From Komarekiella delphini-convector SJRDD-AB1 (GTDB taxonomy: Bacteria; Cyanobacteriota; Cyanobacteriia; Cyanobacteriales; Nostocaceae), in the NCBI RefSeq assembly GCF_014831675.1, contig NZ_VJXY01000005.1:62001-126000 (forward strand): a stretch of DNA of 64,000 nt. Reading direction: 5' to 3'. This document shows positions 8,895 to 17,230 of this stretch, in pieces. The position numbers were made by a program, and so were the translations under genes. How positions within the stretch are numbered: the stretch's first letter is position 1; each line of letters opens with the position of its first letter. Under the pieces are notes generated by a model. The model saw only the letters and a list, made by a program, of their open reading frames with translations. It ran no database searches and was not told the origin of the DNA.

Positions 8895-10436
8895 TTAAGC
8901 TGTGGTGATCAATTTCAGCAATCCACCTGGAGCAAAAACATCGCGGTAGAAGGTCAATTGTTCAGTTTTGAGGTAACATCCACCTCTATGACCACGGCGA
9001 ATCCAAGTAACATTTCCCTTCGCAAGTGTTTCGTTAGTTTCATCATCCACACACTTCCATTCAAAGAAGGTCACTTCACCATGAAACATCACGATTGGCC
9101 AGCACATAGTTACACCTGGCTGGGCAATTAATGCCCACCAATGTTGTTCACGCTCTTTTTGTTGTTCTAAGCCTTGATAAGGGCCATCCTGGCAAAAATA
9201 AACCAAATCATCACGATATTCACCAGTTAAGATATCGCCTCGTCCCTGTCTCAATGCCTCACAATGAGTTGGCCACCATTCGCGATTTTCTTGCTCAATC
9301 TGTTCAACAGTATAACTATGACTAATTTGTGGTAGTGTTCTTTCTTTCATTGCCACAAATCTCTCAGCATCTTCTATCAATTTTTTCGCAACATAAGCAG
9401 TTACAAGTCCTGGACGAGAATAATCTGCTGCTAAATCTTTATAGTAATTAGTTCGTTTGTTAATCGATGTATTTGTAGTGTTTTGAGAACCATTACTATG
9501 ACCATTCGAGTTAGAAATAAGTTTTTGTTCCAGCATAAGACAAACTACGTCCTCTTTGAGTTGATTGGTTGCGCCGATATTGGCAATTAGTTCTGCCACT
9601 GTAGAACTCCGCTGACCGGCTAGAGTCATCTTGCCGTCGTAAACAAAGGTGTAAGCAGTTCGCTCTGGAAATGGTAAAAGCCGCTGAACATACTTAGCCT
9701 GGTCTTGAACAGCATTAGCGTATTCTCTTGAAGCAAAAAATGTTTCCATTTCCAGAGGATTAGCAAAAGCAATTTCAAAGGCAGCTTGATACTGCTTCTC
9801 TGGAGATTCATAATGAGATACTCCAGCTGCATCTGGGCGAGAATTGTCTACTTCCTCAAATAAATGCAGTCGGAACTTCAGGACAGAATTGCTCTGGATA
9901 ACAGCTGGTGCAAAGCTATCTGTCATATATCTGCGAAAAGCTTCCACACTCACAGCGTCAGATTTCTTCACCATGACGTGGAATTTAATCACACCCAATT
10001 TGCCGTTGGGATCTCCTGAAGGAATGCTATCTATATAAGTTTTAGAATTGCCAAAACTAGTGTTATAACCGATCGCTTTGCTGAATACGTTGTGCTCGTC
10101 ATCCATCAGAATGGCGGCAGATTTGAACCATATATTACGTTCAGCTTCCGTCTCAAAGGTTAATTCGGCAATCCCATTAAACTGATCTTCTTCTGGACAA
10201 ATATACTCAATACCTTTAATAATTGGCCATAAACCACCCTCATTTTGAGACAGATGGAACTGCCAGTATTGATGTTGACTTGGTAGACGCGCACATACTG
10301 GGCCATGAACGTCTCTCCAGTAGTCATCGAAGAGTTCTAGAGAAATTCCTCTGCGTTTCCACAAAAGAACATAAAAGGTGACTTTGCCTTTTTGGTCGCG
10401 AATCGCATAATCGGCTTTTCTAAATGCTGCTATCAT
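8895..10436 (-). CDS. EthD-EthD-SnoaL-like protein
   Basis: 513 residues. Residues 18-130 and 147-275 are two EthD-type barrels closely similar to residues 140-395 of the downstream fusion protein (shared FYVLLWKR.GISLELF and KFHVMV.KSD). After an Asn/Ser-rich linker (305-330), residues 335-505 form a different SnoaL-like domain containing EYRDDLVYFCQDGPYQG and GNVTWIRRGHRGG. It shares its first half with the fusion protein but has another C-terminal partner, so domains appear to be mixed and matched within this cluster. The gap to the upstream CMD gene is 32 bases, consistent with cotranscription. EthD proteins assist ether degradation or act in polyketide cyclisation; the function here is unknown. 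Confidence 0.7.
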   Translation of the reverse strand: MIAAFRKADYAIRDQKGKVTFYVLLWKRRGISLELFDDYWRDVHGPVCARLPSQHQYWQFHLSQNEGGLWPIIKGIEYICPEEDQFNGIAELTFETEAERNIWFKSAAILMDDEHNVFSKAIGYNTSFGNSKTYIDSIPSGDPNGKLGVIKFHVMVKKSDAVSVEAFRRYMTDSFAPAVIQSNSVLKFRLHLFEEVDNSRPDAAGVSHYESPEKQYQAAFEIAFANPLEMETFFASREYANAVQDQAKYVQRLLPFPERTAYTFVYDGKMTLAGQRSSTVAELIANIGATNQLKEDVVCLMLEQKLISNSNGHSNGSQNTTNTSINKRTNYYKDLAADYSRPGLVTAYVAKKLIEDAERFVAMKERTLPQISHSYTVEQIEQENREWWPTHCEALRQGRGDILTGEYRDDLVYFCQDGPYQGLEQQKEREQHWWALIAQPGVTMCWPIVMFHGEVTFFEWKCVDDETNETLAKGNVTWIRRGHRGGCYLKTEQLTFYRDVFAPGGLLKLITTA

Positions 10437-10468
10437 TGCTGTCTGTCCACGTCTGCAAAATATTATGT

Positions 10469-10810
10469 CTAGGAACCGAGAATTTCATTGAGAGCACCAA
10501 AGCAACCAGCGACCTTATTGAAGCCTCCGTAAACGCACATGAATAAAAGGAGTTCTTCTATCTCTGCAACAGTCGCTCCTTGCTTGAGAGCCATATTTAC
10601 ATGTGCTGCAAATGGGCTACCTGGGCCTACCTGGTCTTGATTCACAACATCTACTGCGATCGTGATTAAAGCCTTCGTTTTTTGGTCAATTAATGGCAAC
10701 CCCCACGCTTCACCCGCTACACGAGTGCAAAAATCACCAAACTTCGGGTTGATACTTTTTAAACCCTCTTGAAGGTTTTGATCATCCAAAACAGCATTTT
10801 TGTATTCCAC
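10469..10810 (-). CDS. Carboxymuconolactone decarboxylase-like protein
   Basis: 113 residues, all one CMD/AhpD-like all-helical domain. It is a close paralogue of residues 1-117 of the 1170-residue fusion protein (shared NPKFGDF, TRVAGEAWGLPL, DQKTKALI and FNKVAGC). The AhpD redox pair CxxC is absent, so a decarboxylase- or lyase-like role is more likely than peroxidase support. It is the first gene of the minus-strand cluster; promoter and start lie in the AT-rich spacer to its right. Confidence 0.8.
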   Translation of the reverse strand: MEYKNAVLDDQNLQEGLKSINPKFGDFCTRVAGEAWGLPLIDQKTKALITIAVDVVNQDQVGPGSPFAAHVNMALKQGATVAEIEELLLFMCVYGGFNKVAGCFGALNEILGS

Positions 10811-12262
10811 GTCGTTCTCCGTTATATATTGAAGCTAATAAAAGCACGATCGCAAATGGCAATGCCTGTATTGCTATCAATTGCTTAATTAAATTCATCT
10901 TTTATGCGAACTTGATAAAAACTTTTTGTAGGTAGTTACTGTAATTGTTCTCTATCAATATTTAGCCGTTCTATAAAGTTTGGTGTTGAAGATTTGTTTT
11001 ACTTCTAAGTTAAATTTAAGTTAGTTGTTCACTTTTTACAGCATGAAAAAGTCAGAAGGAGTAGGGATTATATCAGGATAATTCTTATTAATTTATGTAA
11101 ATAGTCAGAAAATGTCTTAAAAAGTCATATTAATATAATTATTTTCTTATTACTACTCCCCACTCGCTTCGTGACGTACTCAACGTTACACAACGGCTAC
11201 GAAATCCGCACAGTACAGGAATTACTCGGACACAAAGACGTAAAATTGTGACAATACAATACAGTAATTCCTGGAAATATTAAATCCAATTCTGATTCTC
11301 AGTCGTCTTATAAACAGACGCGCCACAATTGACTACTCCATTATCAAAATACTCGAAACCGCTTTGGCGAACAATTGTTTTGTCCCTATCTTTAGGGGCA
11401 AAGCTAGGTTTTCATGGCTGCAAATGCTTAGTGCTGAGAAGTCATTTTTAATTCAATTAATACTTTTTTAAGACATAACTCAAGTTATTATGCCTGTAAT
11501 GTTCTACTTAATTAAGCTATTAATTCTGGACAATGGCTAAATAAAGATGGCTACTTATTTGACAAAGTTATTCTGTCTCTATGTAACTGTATAATTCCCA
11601 TAAGTTTTGACTAATATACAGTATTTAGTTTTCCTGTCTCCAAATCCACTTAGATAAAAATAAAACCTCATATTTTAATGAGATGGGATTAATTATCGTT
11701 TTTAGTTTAAAGCTTTGTCATATGCACATTAAGTGCTAATAACTTACTTGAATAGCAATATTAGTCTTAAATTAATCAATAAACTAATAAAACTTTCCTT
11801 AAAAAATTAATTATTTACTTGTCAAATCAATCATTAGACTGAAAAGGTATATAGACAAAACTCTATTATTTATGTCTAAGCAATCGATTTAAAAGACTTG
11901 ATTTACTATGGTTAAATTGCCAAAATCAAAACTAAAGTTAGAGGAAAGCTAGTCTAATCTTGCTTTTGATTTGAAAAACACTTGCTTTGGAATAAAGGGG
12001 GAATTTTAATTGCTAATCTCAAACTAAGAGCCTATGTGAAAAATGATTACATTCCCAAAATAAACTTCAAAGCTGCTGTAAAGTTTGTTGTCCAAATTTC
12101 TAGAATTTTGCAAGAAACTCCATGAGCTGCGCTTACAAGGAAGGATGAAACTAGACTTTCAAGGCAGGTCTATTAAATTTTTGAGTCTAAGTTTGCAATG
12201 CAGTCAATTAGCAACTTACAAACGGAAATAATAGATTAAAACCTATCAATAGGAGAGAACTT
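10811..12262. other. Long gene-poor AT-rich spacer
   Basis: About 1.45 kb without an intact gene. It separates the accessory cluster from nblA and the housekeeping genes. The only recognisable coding trace is the integrase remnant at 11161-11251. The rest is AT-rich, with many TTAATTA-type runs and no clear palindrome or tandem repeat. It should contain the promoter of the CMD-headed cluster (towards the left) and of nblA (towards the right), but I could not place either with confidence. Confidence 0.5.
11161..11251 (+). pseudogene. Tyrosine recombinase C-terminal remnant
   Basis: In one frame the DNA reads NGYEIRTVQELLGHKDVK followed by a stop, the hallmark box II region of XerC/integron-type tyrosine recombinases. 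Just upstream, CAC TCG then a one-base shift then TTC GTG ACG gives H-S-(shift)-F-V-T, the expected HSFAT-like motif. The catalytic tyrosine segment and the whole N-terminal part are missing. This is a decayed fragment of a mobile element's integrase. Confidence 0.75.
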
Positions 12263-12460
12263 ATGAAGTCTATAGAACTCACTATAGAACAGCAGTTTAA
12301 ACTAAAAGTTCTAGAAACGCATATTCAAGGTTTAAATCAACAGCAAGCACAAAGGCTATTGGTAAAATTTGTCCAAATAGGCATGCTCAAAGACAATATT
12401 ATTAATAATTACACAGACATCCAATCAATAAAGCTACAAGGCTATCTTCCAGAACTTTGA
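12263..12460 (+). CDS. nblA: NblA-like phycobilisome degradation protein
   Basis: 65 residues. The opening IELTIEQQFKLKVLETHIQGL and the following helix QQQAQRLLVKFVQIGMLKDN match the NblA family pattern (IELSLEQQF, then a Q-A-rich helix). NblA is a small dimeric helical adaptor that binds phycobilisomes and the ClpC protease and so triggers pigment breakdown under nitrogen or sulphur starvation. The C-terminus (QSIKLQGYLPEL) is longer than in the classical form and unusual. The start is supported by AGGAGAG 6 bases upstream. No canonical NtcA site (GTA-N8-TAC) was found directly upstream. Confidence 0.75.
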   Translation: MKSIELTIEQQFKLKVLETHIQGLNQQQAQRLLVKFVQIGMLKDNIINNYTDIQSIKLQGYLPEL

Positions 12461-12510
12461 GCAAGGCTTTATAGCTTTCTTATGTGCATAAGTCTTAGGT
12501 GATTTATTAA

Positions 12511-12545
12511 AGGCGGTGGGTAATGCTACTCACCGTAACCTTTAA
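12511..12545 (+). terminator. Hairpin after nblA
   Basis: CGGTGGGT (12514-12521) pairs with ACTCACCG (12528-12535), with one G-T pair. Flanking AAAGG and CCTTT can extend the stem across a small bulge, and an AT-rich tail follows. It lies about 55 bases after the nblA stop. Confidence 0.45.
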
Positions 12546-12594
12546 TATTCAGGACTTATACCGATTCAATTAATGATTGCAACAAATTCTTTGA

Positions 12595-12621
12595 TAGAGA
12601 CGTTGCAATGCAACGTCTCTA
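12595..12621. repeat. Dispersed perfect palindrome
   Basis: A 13-bp arm TAGAGACGTTGCA is followed by one base and its exact inverse. A near-identical copy occurs at 62000-62027. This is a dispersed intergenic palindrome; it sits between nblA and dapL, converging from both sides, where it may also act as a terminator hairpin. Confidence 0.8.
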
Positions 12622-12715
12622 CAGTGGTCTATCTGTCGCATTCTTCTTTCAAAATGGTATTACGCCAAATTATGAAAAAACGTAGACGCGGAGCAGCTTG
12701 CTGTTAAACATCGCT

Positions 12716-13951
12716 CTATACCTTAAACTTTTCAGTAATCCGCTTCATTGCTTCTTCGACATTCTCCCGGCTATTAAATGCTGAAATGCGAAAGTAACCC
12801 TCGCCTGCGGCACCAAAACCAGAACCGGGGGTTCCTACAACATTTACAGTGTGTAGCAGCTTATCGAAAAATTCCCAACTAGACAAACCATTAGGCGTTT
12901 TCACCCAGACATAAGGTGCATTCACGCCGCCATATACTGCTAATCCGGCGGCTGTGAGTTTTTCACGAATAATTTTGGCATTTTCTAAATAGAAACTAAC
13001 CAGCGCCTTGATTTGTGTCTGTCCTTCTTCAGAGTAGACTGCCTCGGCTCCACGTTGTACGATGTAGGACACTCCATTGAACTTGGTAGACTGACGGCGA
13101 TTCCACAGTTTCCAGAGCTCCACATCGGAACCATCGGCCGCTTTTCCTGTTAGCGTTTTTGGTACAACAGTTAATGCACAACGGGTTCCCGTAAAGCCTG
13201 CATTCTTGGAGAAAGAACGGAACTCGATCGCAACTTCCCTGGCTCCCTCAATCTCATAGATAGAGTGGGGAATTTCGGGATCGGTGATGTAGGCTTCGTA
13301 AGCAGCGTCAAAGAAAATGATCGAGCCATTGGCTTTGGCATAGTCTACCCACGCCTTTAGGTATTCTTTTGTGGCGATCGCACCAGTAGGGTTATTGGGA
13401 AAGCAAAGATAAATTAAATCAACTTTTTGAGAGGGAATTTCAGCAGTAAAGTTGTTTTCAGCAGTAATCGGCAGATAGACTAAACCCTCAAATTCGCCTT
13501 TATCGTTAGCATTTCCAGTATTTCCCGTCATTACGTTAGTGTCTACGTATACGGGATAAACAGGGTCAGTAACGGCGATGGTGTTGTCATGTCCAAAGAT
13601 TTCCAGAATATTGCCCGTGTCACATTTGGAACCATCGGAGATAAAGATTTCTGAGGCATCTATTTTAGCCCCTCGCGCCTGGAAATCTTGGACGGCAATT
13701 TTCTCTCGTAACCAAGCATAGCCTTGTTCTGGGCCGTAGCCCTTGAAGGTGGTGCGATCGCCCATTTCTTCAACAGCTTTGATCATAGCTGTGCGGCAAG
13801 CTTCAGGCAGGGGTTCGGTGACATCGCCAATGCCTAGCCGAATGACTTTGGCATCAGGATTAGCTTCAACAAAGGCATTAACCCGGCGAGCAATTTCAGG
13901 AAATAGATAACCTGCTTTCAGCTTGAGATAGTTGTCGTTAATCGTTGCCAT
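12716..13951 (-). CDS. dapL: LL-diaminopimelate aminotransferase
   Basis: 411 residues, the normal length for DapL. It is a fold-type I PLP aminotransferase that converts tetrahydrodipicolinate to LL-2,6-diaminopimelate in one step, using glutamate, on the lysine and peptidoglycan route used by cyanobacteria and plants. Visible markers are the start [16 protein letters not shown], the [14 protein letters not shown] segment, FPNNPTGA near 184-191 and the PLP lysine at 249 in [13 protein letters not shown]. It stands alone on the minus strand. The only alternative, an aspartate-type aminotransferase, is unlikely given the DapL-specific N-terminus. Confidence 0.93.
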   Translation of the reverse strand: MATINDNYLKLKAGYLFPEIARRVNAFVEANPDAKVIRLGIGDVTEPLPEACRTAMIKAVEEMGDRTTFKGYGPEQGYAWLREKIAVQDFQARGAKIDASEIFISDGSKCDTGNILEIFGHDNTIAVTDPVYPVYVDTNVMTGNTGNANDKGEFEGLVYLPITAENNFTAEIPSQKVDLIYLCFPNNPTGAIATKEYLKAWVDYAKANGSIIFFDAAYEAYITDPEIPHSIYEIEGAREVAIEFRSFSKNAGFTGTRCALTVVPKTLTGKAADGSDVELWKLWNRRQSTKFNGVSYIVQRGAEAVYSEEGQTQIKALVSFYLENAKIIREKLTAAGLAVYGGVNAPYVWVKTPNGLSSWEFFDKLLHTVNVVGTPGSGFGAAGEGYFRISAFNSRENVEEAMKRITEKFKV

Positions 13952-14200
13952 AGGAGATTGTTACAAACGCTCTACAACAGCTTACTGCTAATTTATATAT
14001 GCGATAACTTTGTTGCTTTTGCTGATATCATCATTCAAAGCGATCGCTTCAGCATCCGCATCTAGTACATTGAGACGTTTCAAACAGTCATACGTATTAA
14101 TTATTACCACTAAAGCGTCTCGACTCATCCTGAGCAGCCCTATGATAGCTGTACCGAATTATTTCCAGCTAATACAACAAGACCAGCAAATTCAGAAATC

Positions 14201-14914
14201 ATGAGTCAGAATATTGGCGCTGCCAAAATTTGTATTATCATTCCGGTGTTAAATGAAGCGAGAAATATCAAAGAAGCGATTGCAACGACTCAACCTAGTA
14301 CAAATATAGAAGTGATTGTAGTAGATGGTGGCTCACAAGATGACACAGTAGCGATCGCTCAGTCGTTGGGTGTAAAAGTTATTTCGTCACCTCCTGGTCG
14401 TGCTGCTCAAATGAACGCGGGTGCTATGGCTGCTAATAGTAATGAGATTCTGCTGTTTCTTCATGCAGATACCTGTTTACCAGCTGAGTTTGATGCCATG
14501 ATTCGCACAGCGCTACAACAACCCCAGACTGTAGCAGGTGCATTTAACTTGCGGATCGATGCATCACTTTTGAGTTTACGATGGGTGGAGTGGGGAGTAA
14601 ATTGGCGATCGCGTTTTTGCCAAATGCCATACGGCGACCAAGCAATTTTTTTAACAAAAGAAGTATTTCAGCAAACAGGTAGCTTTCCTGAATTGCCCAT
14701 CATGGAAGACTTTGAACTCATGCGTCGTTTAAAATACATGGGAAAAATTGTAATTATCCCTGCACCAGTTGTCACCTCAGCTCGTAGGTGGGTGCAAAAG
14801 GGAGTTTTCAAAACTACATTACTTAATCAAATAATCATCATTGCCTATTTACTCGGTGTTTCACCTGAGCGAATTCATAGCTGGTATTGCCGGGAAAAAT
14901 TTAGAAGAATTTAA
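14201..14914 (+). CDS. Family 2 glycosyltransferase (TIGR04283-like)
   Basis: 237 residues with a GT-A fold. ICIIIPVLNEARNI opens the nucleotide-binding domain, VVDGGSQDDT follows, and FLHADT (around residue 88) supplies the DxD-like metal site. PYGDQAIFL and IMEDFELMRRL match the TIGR04283 group (rSAM/selenodomain-associated glycosyltransferase 2). The acceptor is unknown. A 21-bp tandem repeat begins about 30 bases after its stop. Confidence 0.8.
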   Translation: MSQNIGAAKICIIIPVLNEARNIKEAIATTQPSTNIEVIVVDGGSQDDTVAIAQSLGVKVISSPPGRAAQMNAGAMAANSNEILLFLHADTCLPAEFDAMIRTALQQPQTVAGAFNLRIDASLLSLRWVEWGVNWRSRFCQMPYGDQAIFLTKEVFQQTGSFPELPIMEDFELMRRLKYMGKIVIIPAPVVTSARRWVQKGVFKTTLLNQIIIIAYLLGVSPERIHSWYCREKFRRI

Positions 14915-14940
14915 GCTGTTTCTCATGTAAGTAGTTTATC

Positions 14941-15197
14941 TTCAGAACTTAGAACTTCGTGCTCAGAACTTGGAATTTCATGCTCAGAACTTGGAATTTC
15001 GTGTTCAAAACTCGGAACTTCATGCTCAGAACTCGGAACTTCGTGTTCAGAACTCGGAACTTCATGCTCAAAACTCGGAACTTCATGCTCAGAACTCGGA
15101 ACTTCGTGTTCAGAACTCGGAACTTCATGCTCAGAACTCGGAACTTCATGCTCAGAACTCGGAACTTCGTGTTCAGAACTCGGAATTTTGTGTTCAT
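14941..15197. repeat. 21-bp tandem repeat array with 63-bp higher-order period
   Basis: Eleven complete 21-bp units from 14959 to 15189 are flanked by partial units. The unit is made of three related heptamers: RTGYTCA, GAACTCG and GAACTTC. Units begin with either ATGCTCA or GTGTTCA, and from unit 6 they follow an A-A-G order, giving a 63-bp super-period. Because 21 is divisible by three and the unit has no stop, long frames stay open on both strands. I regard these as noncoding by default. There are no spacers, so this is not a CRISPR array. Confidence 0.9.
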
Positions 15198-15334
15198 ACC
15201 AGTTTACGAAATTCTTGATACAAATCACTTTTCTTACTTCCCCTGCCTCCTCTGCTCCCCCTGCTTGCTATTTGTAGCCCCCACACCTATTTTCAAGTTA
15301 GGTTTATTGAACTTCCAAAAGTGAATTTATAAAA

Positions 15335-16078
15335 ATGAGGAAGCGCACATTTAATTTTCAACTCAAACTGTTACTGTTAAGTTGCCTAGTAACTATTCTA
15401 ATAATTGCTGCCAAACAGTTTAACGTTCAGGGACTTTTGCAGACCTCAATTATTTGGGTTGATAGTCTTGGCCTTTTGGGGCCAATAGCATACATAGCAA
15501 TTTACAACCTAGCAACATTGCTGTTTGTACCAGGTTCTCTTCTGACTCTTAAAGGTGGTTGCCTATTTGGCGTATTTTGGGGGTCAGTCTATGTGTTAAT
15601 TGCTGCAACAGTTGGAGCGACCCTCGCTTTTCTCATTGGACGCTACCTGTCGCGGGATTGGATTACCCAGATGATGGACAAACATCCTAAATTTAAAGCA
15701 ATTGATCTAGCAGTTGCCAAAGAAGGATGGAAAATTGTGCTATTGACTCGTTTATCCCCCGTTTTTCCATTCAATTTATTAAATTACGCTTTTGGAGTAA
15801 CACAAGTTTCCCTCAAAGACTATATCTTAGGTTCCATCGGCATCATTCCAGGTACAGTAATGTACGTTTACATCGGTTCCCTAGCTGGTAATCTGACCGT
15901 AATTAATATGCCTCATCAGCCAACCACTCCAGAAACTCAAATCTGGCAATGGGCGATACAACTGATTGGGTTAATTGCTACTGTTGCAGTAACTATATAT
16001 GTCACAAAAGTTGCTCAGAAAGCTCTAGCTCAAAGTATAGCAACAGCAGAAATCACCAATGACCCAAATAATAATTAG
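15335..16078 (+). CDS. TVP38/TMEM64 (VTT domain) membrane protein
   Basis: 247 residues. An N-terminal membrane segment precedes the VTT (SNARE-associated/DedA-like) domain: FVPGSLLTLKGGCLFG, GATLAFLIGRYLSR and LLTRLSPVFPFNLLNYAFG. Two re-entrant loops carry the conserved G-R and R-SP-F-FN residues. Eukaryotic and bacterial VTT proteins are lipid scramblases or transporters; the substrate of cyanobacterial TVP38 proteins is not known. It has a paralogue 200 bases downstream, and both precede a MerA-like flavoprotein. Confidence 0.85.
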   Translation: MRKRTFNFQLKLLLLSCLVTILIIAAKQFNVQGLLQTSIIWVDSLGLLGPIAYIAIYNLATLLFVPGSLLTLKGGCLFGVFWGSVYVLIAATVGATLAFLIGRYLSRDWITQMMDKHPKFKAIDLAVAKEGWKIVLLTRLSPVFPFNLLNYAFGVTQVSLKDYILGSIGIIPGTVMYVYIGSLAGNLTVINMPHQPTTPETQIWQWAIQLIGLIATVAVTIYVTKVAQKALAQSIATAEITNDPNNN

Positions 16079-16285
16079 TTCAAAAAGATTATCAATTGCT
16101 TATTGTTGTTACTAATATCCAAAACCATGAAAGTATACAATTTTCATATGTTCATTAAATTATTAATTTTCTGTCGAGTTTTTATAGACAAATATAATTT
16201 CAGTGTTTATCAAATTGAGTCTGAAAACACTGACAAAAAATCTATTTTTTAAAAAAATACTTCCTGTTTATCATTTTTACAAGTT

Positions 16286-17059
16286 ATGAAAAATAAAATT
16301 ATGAAAAATCAATATCGTACCAAAATATTAAAAGAATTTTTCAGACTAGGTATATTAATATTGCTAGTGGTTGGCTTTGCTTTTTTATGGAATACAGACT
16401 TTGCCCTGGCAGAGAAATCTATTAATACACATTCTTTTAATCCCCAAGCAATTTTACGAAATGCCTTGCAGTGGATTAATAGCATTGGTGCAGTAGGAGC
16501 CTTAGCCTTTATTGCACTTTATATTATTGCCACTGTCGCTTTCTTACCAGGTTCCATCCTTACCTTGGGTGCTGGTGTTGTCTTTGGTGTAGTTTGGGGT
16601 TCACTCTATGTATTTGTTGGTGCAACTCTGGGTGCTACTGCGGCTTTTCTCGTCGGGCGTTATTTAGCAAGAGGCTGGGTTGCACGTAAAATTGCAGATA
16701 ACAAAAAATTTGCCGCTATTGACCAAGCTGTTGGCAAAGAAGGATTAAAAATTGTACTGTTAACGCGACTGTCTCCCATATTTCCTTTCAATTTATTGAA
16801 CTATGCCTTTGGCATCACAGGAGTTTCACTCCAGGATTACTTTATTGGCTCTTTAGGCATGATTCCCGGAACCATCATGTACGTTTATATTGGTTCTCTT
16901 GCTGGTAATCTTGCCATGATTGGGACTGAGGCTCAACCTACTAACCCTACTTTACAATGGGCAATTCGGCTCATTGGTTTTATTGCTACAGTTGCAGTTA
17001 CCATTTATGTCACCCGTATTGCCCGGAAAGCTTTAGAAGAAGAAGTGATTAACAATTAA
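16286..17059 (+). CDS. TVP38/TMEM64 (VTT domain) membrane protein, second copy
   Basis: 257 residues, paralogous to the preceding gene across the whole VTT domain (FLPGSILTLGAGVVFG, GRYLARGW, LLTRLSPIFPFNLLNYAFG, GSLGMIPGTIMYVYIGSLAG). It differs by a longer N-terminus with a hydrophobic segment ending WNTDFALAEKS, which resembles a signal peptide or first membrane helix. Two ATG codons, at 16286 and 16301, are possible starts. Tandem duplication is the simplest origin. The downstream oxidoreductase gene suggests a shared role, possibly redox- or metal-linked. Confidence 0.85.
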   Translation: MKNKIMKNQYRTKILKEFFRLGILILLVVGFAFLWNTDFALAEKSINTHSFNPQAILRNALQWINSIGAVGALAFIALYIIATVAFLPGSILTLGAGVVFGVVWGSLYVFVGATLGATAAFLVGRYLARGWVARKIADNKKFAAIDQAVGKEGLKIVLLTRLSPIFPFNLLNYAFGITGVSLQDYFIGSLGMIPGTIMYVYIGSLAGNLAMIGTEAQPTNPTLQWAIRLIGFIATVAVTIYVTRIARKALEEEVINN

Positions 17060-17178
17060 AAAATAAACTCAACTTTAAGAGTGTCTGTCAATTATCGAAC
17101 TGACAAAACAATTCAAAAGCTGTATTTCTTATTAAACAATCTTGAATCTAAACCCCAGCCAAAGAATTAAGAAATCTT

Positions 17179-17214
17179 CCCAGTCCCCAGTCCCCAGTCC
17201 CCAGCCCCCAGTTC
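17179..17214. repeat. Heptamer short tandem repeat (CCCAGTC)
   Basis: About five imperfect CCCAGTC heptamers lie immediately upstream of the MerA-like gene, overlapping the place where its leader would be. Confidence 0.8.
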
Positions 17215-17230
17215 CAACGAGGTATCACTA

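Noticed and set aside
14010-14204. 64-codon frame upstream of the glycosyltransferase
   Set aside because: Low-complexity start rich in Ser and Ala with no family pattern; it overlaps the promoter area between divergent genes.
14941-15197. CRISPR array
   Set aside because: Units are contiguous with no unique spacers and no cas genes are nearby.
14923-15324. Long open frames on both strands across the 21-bp repeat
   Set aside because: They result from a stop-free 21-bp unit; composition is monotonous and frames are open on both strands alike.
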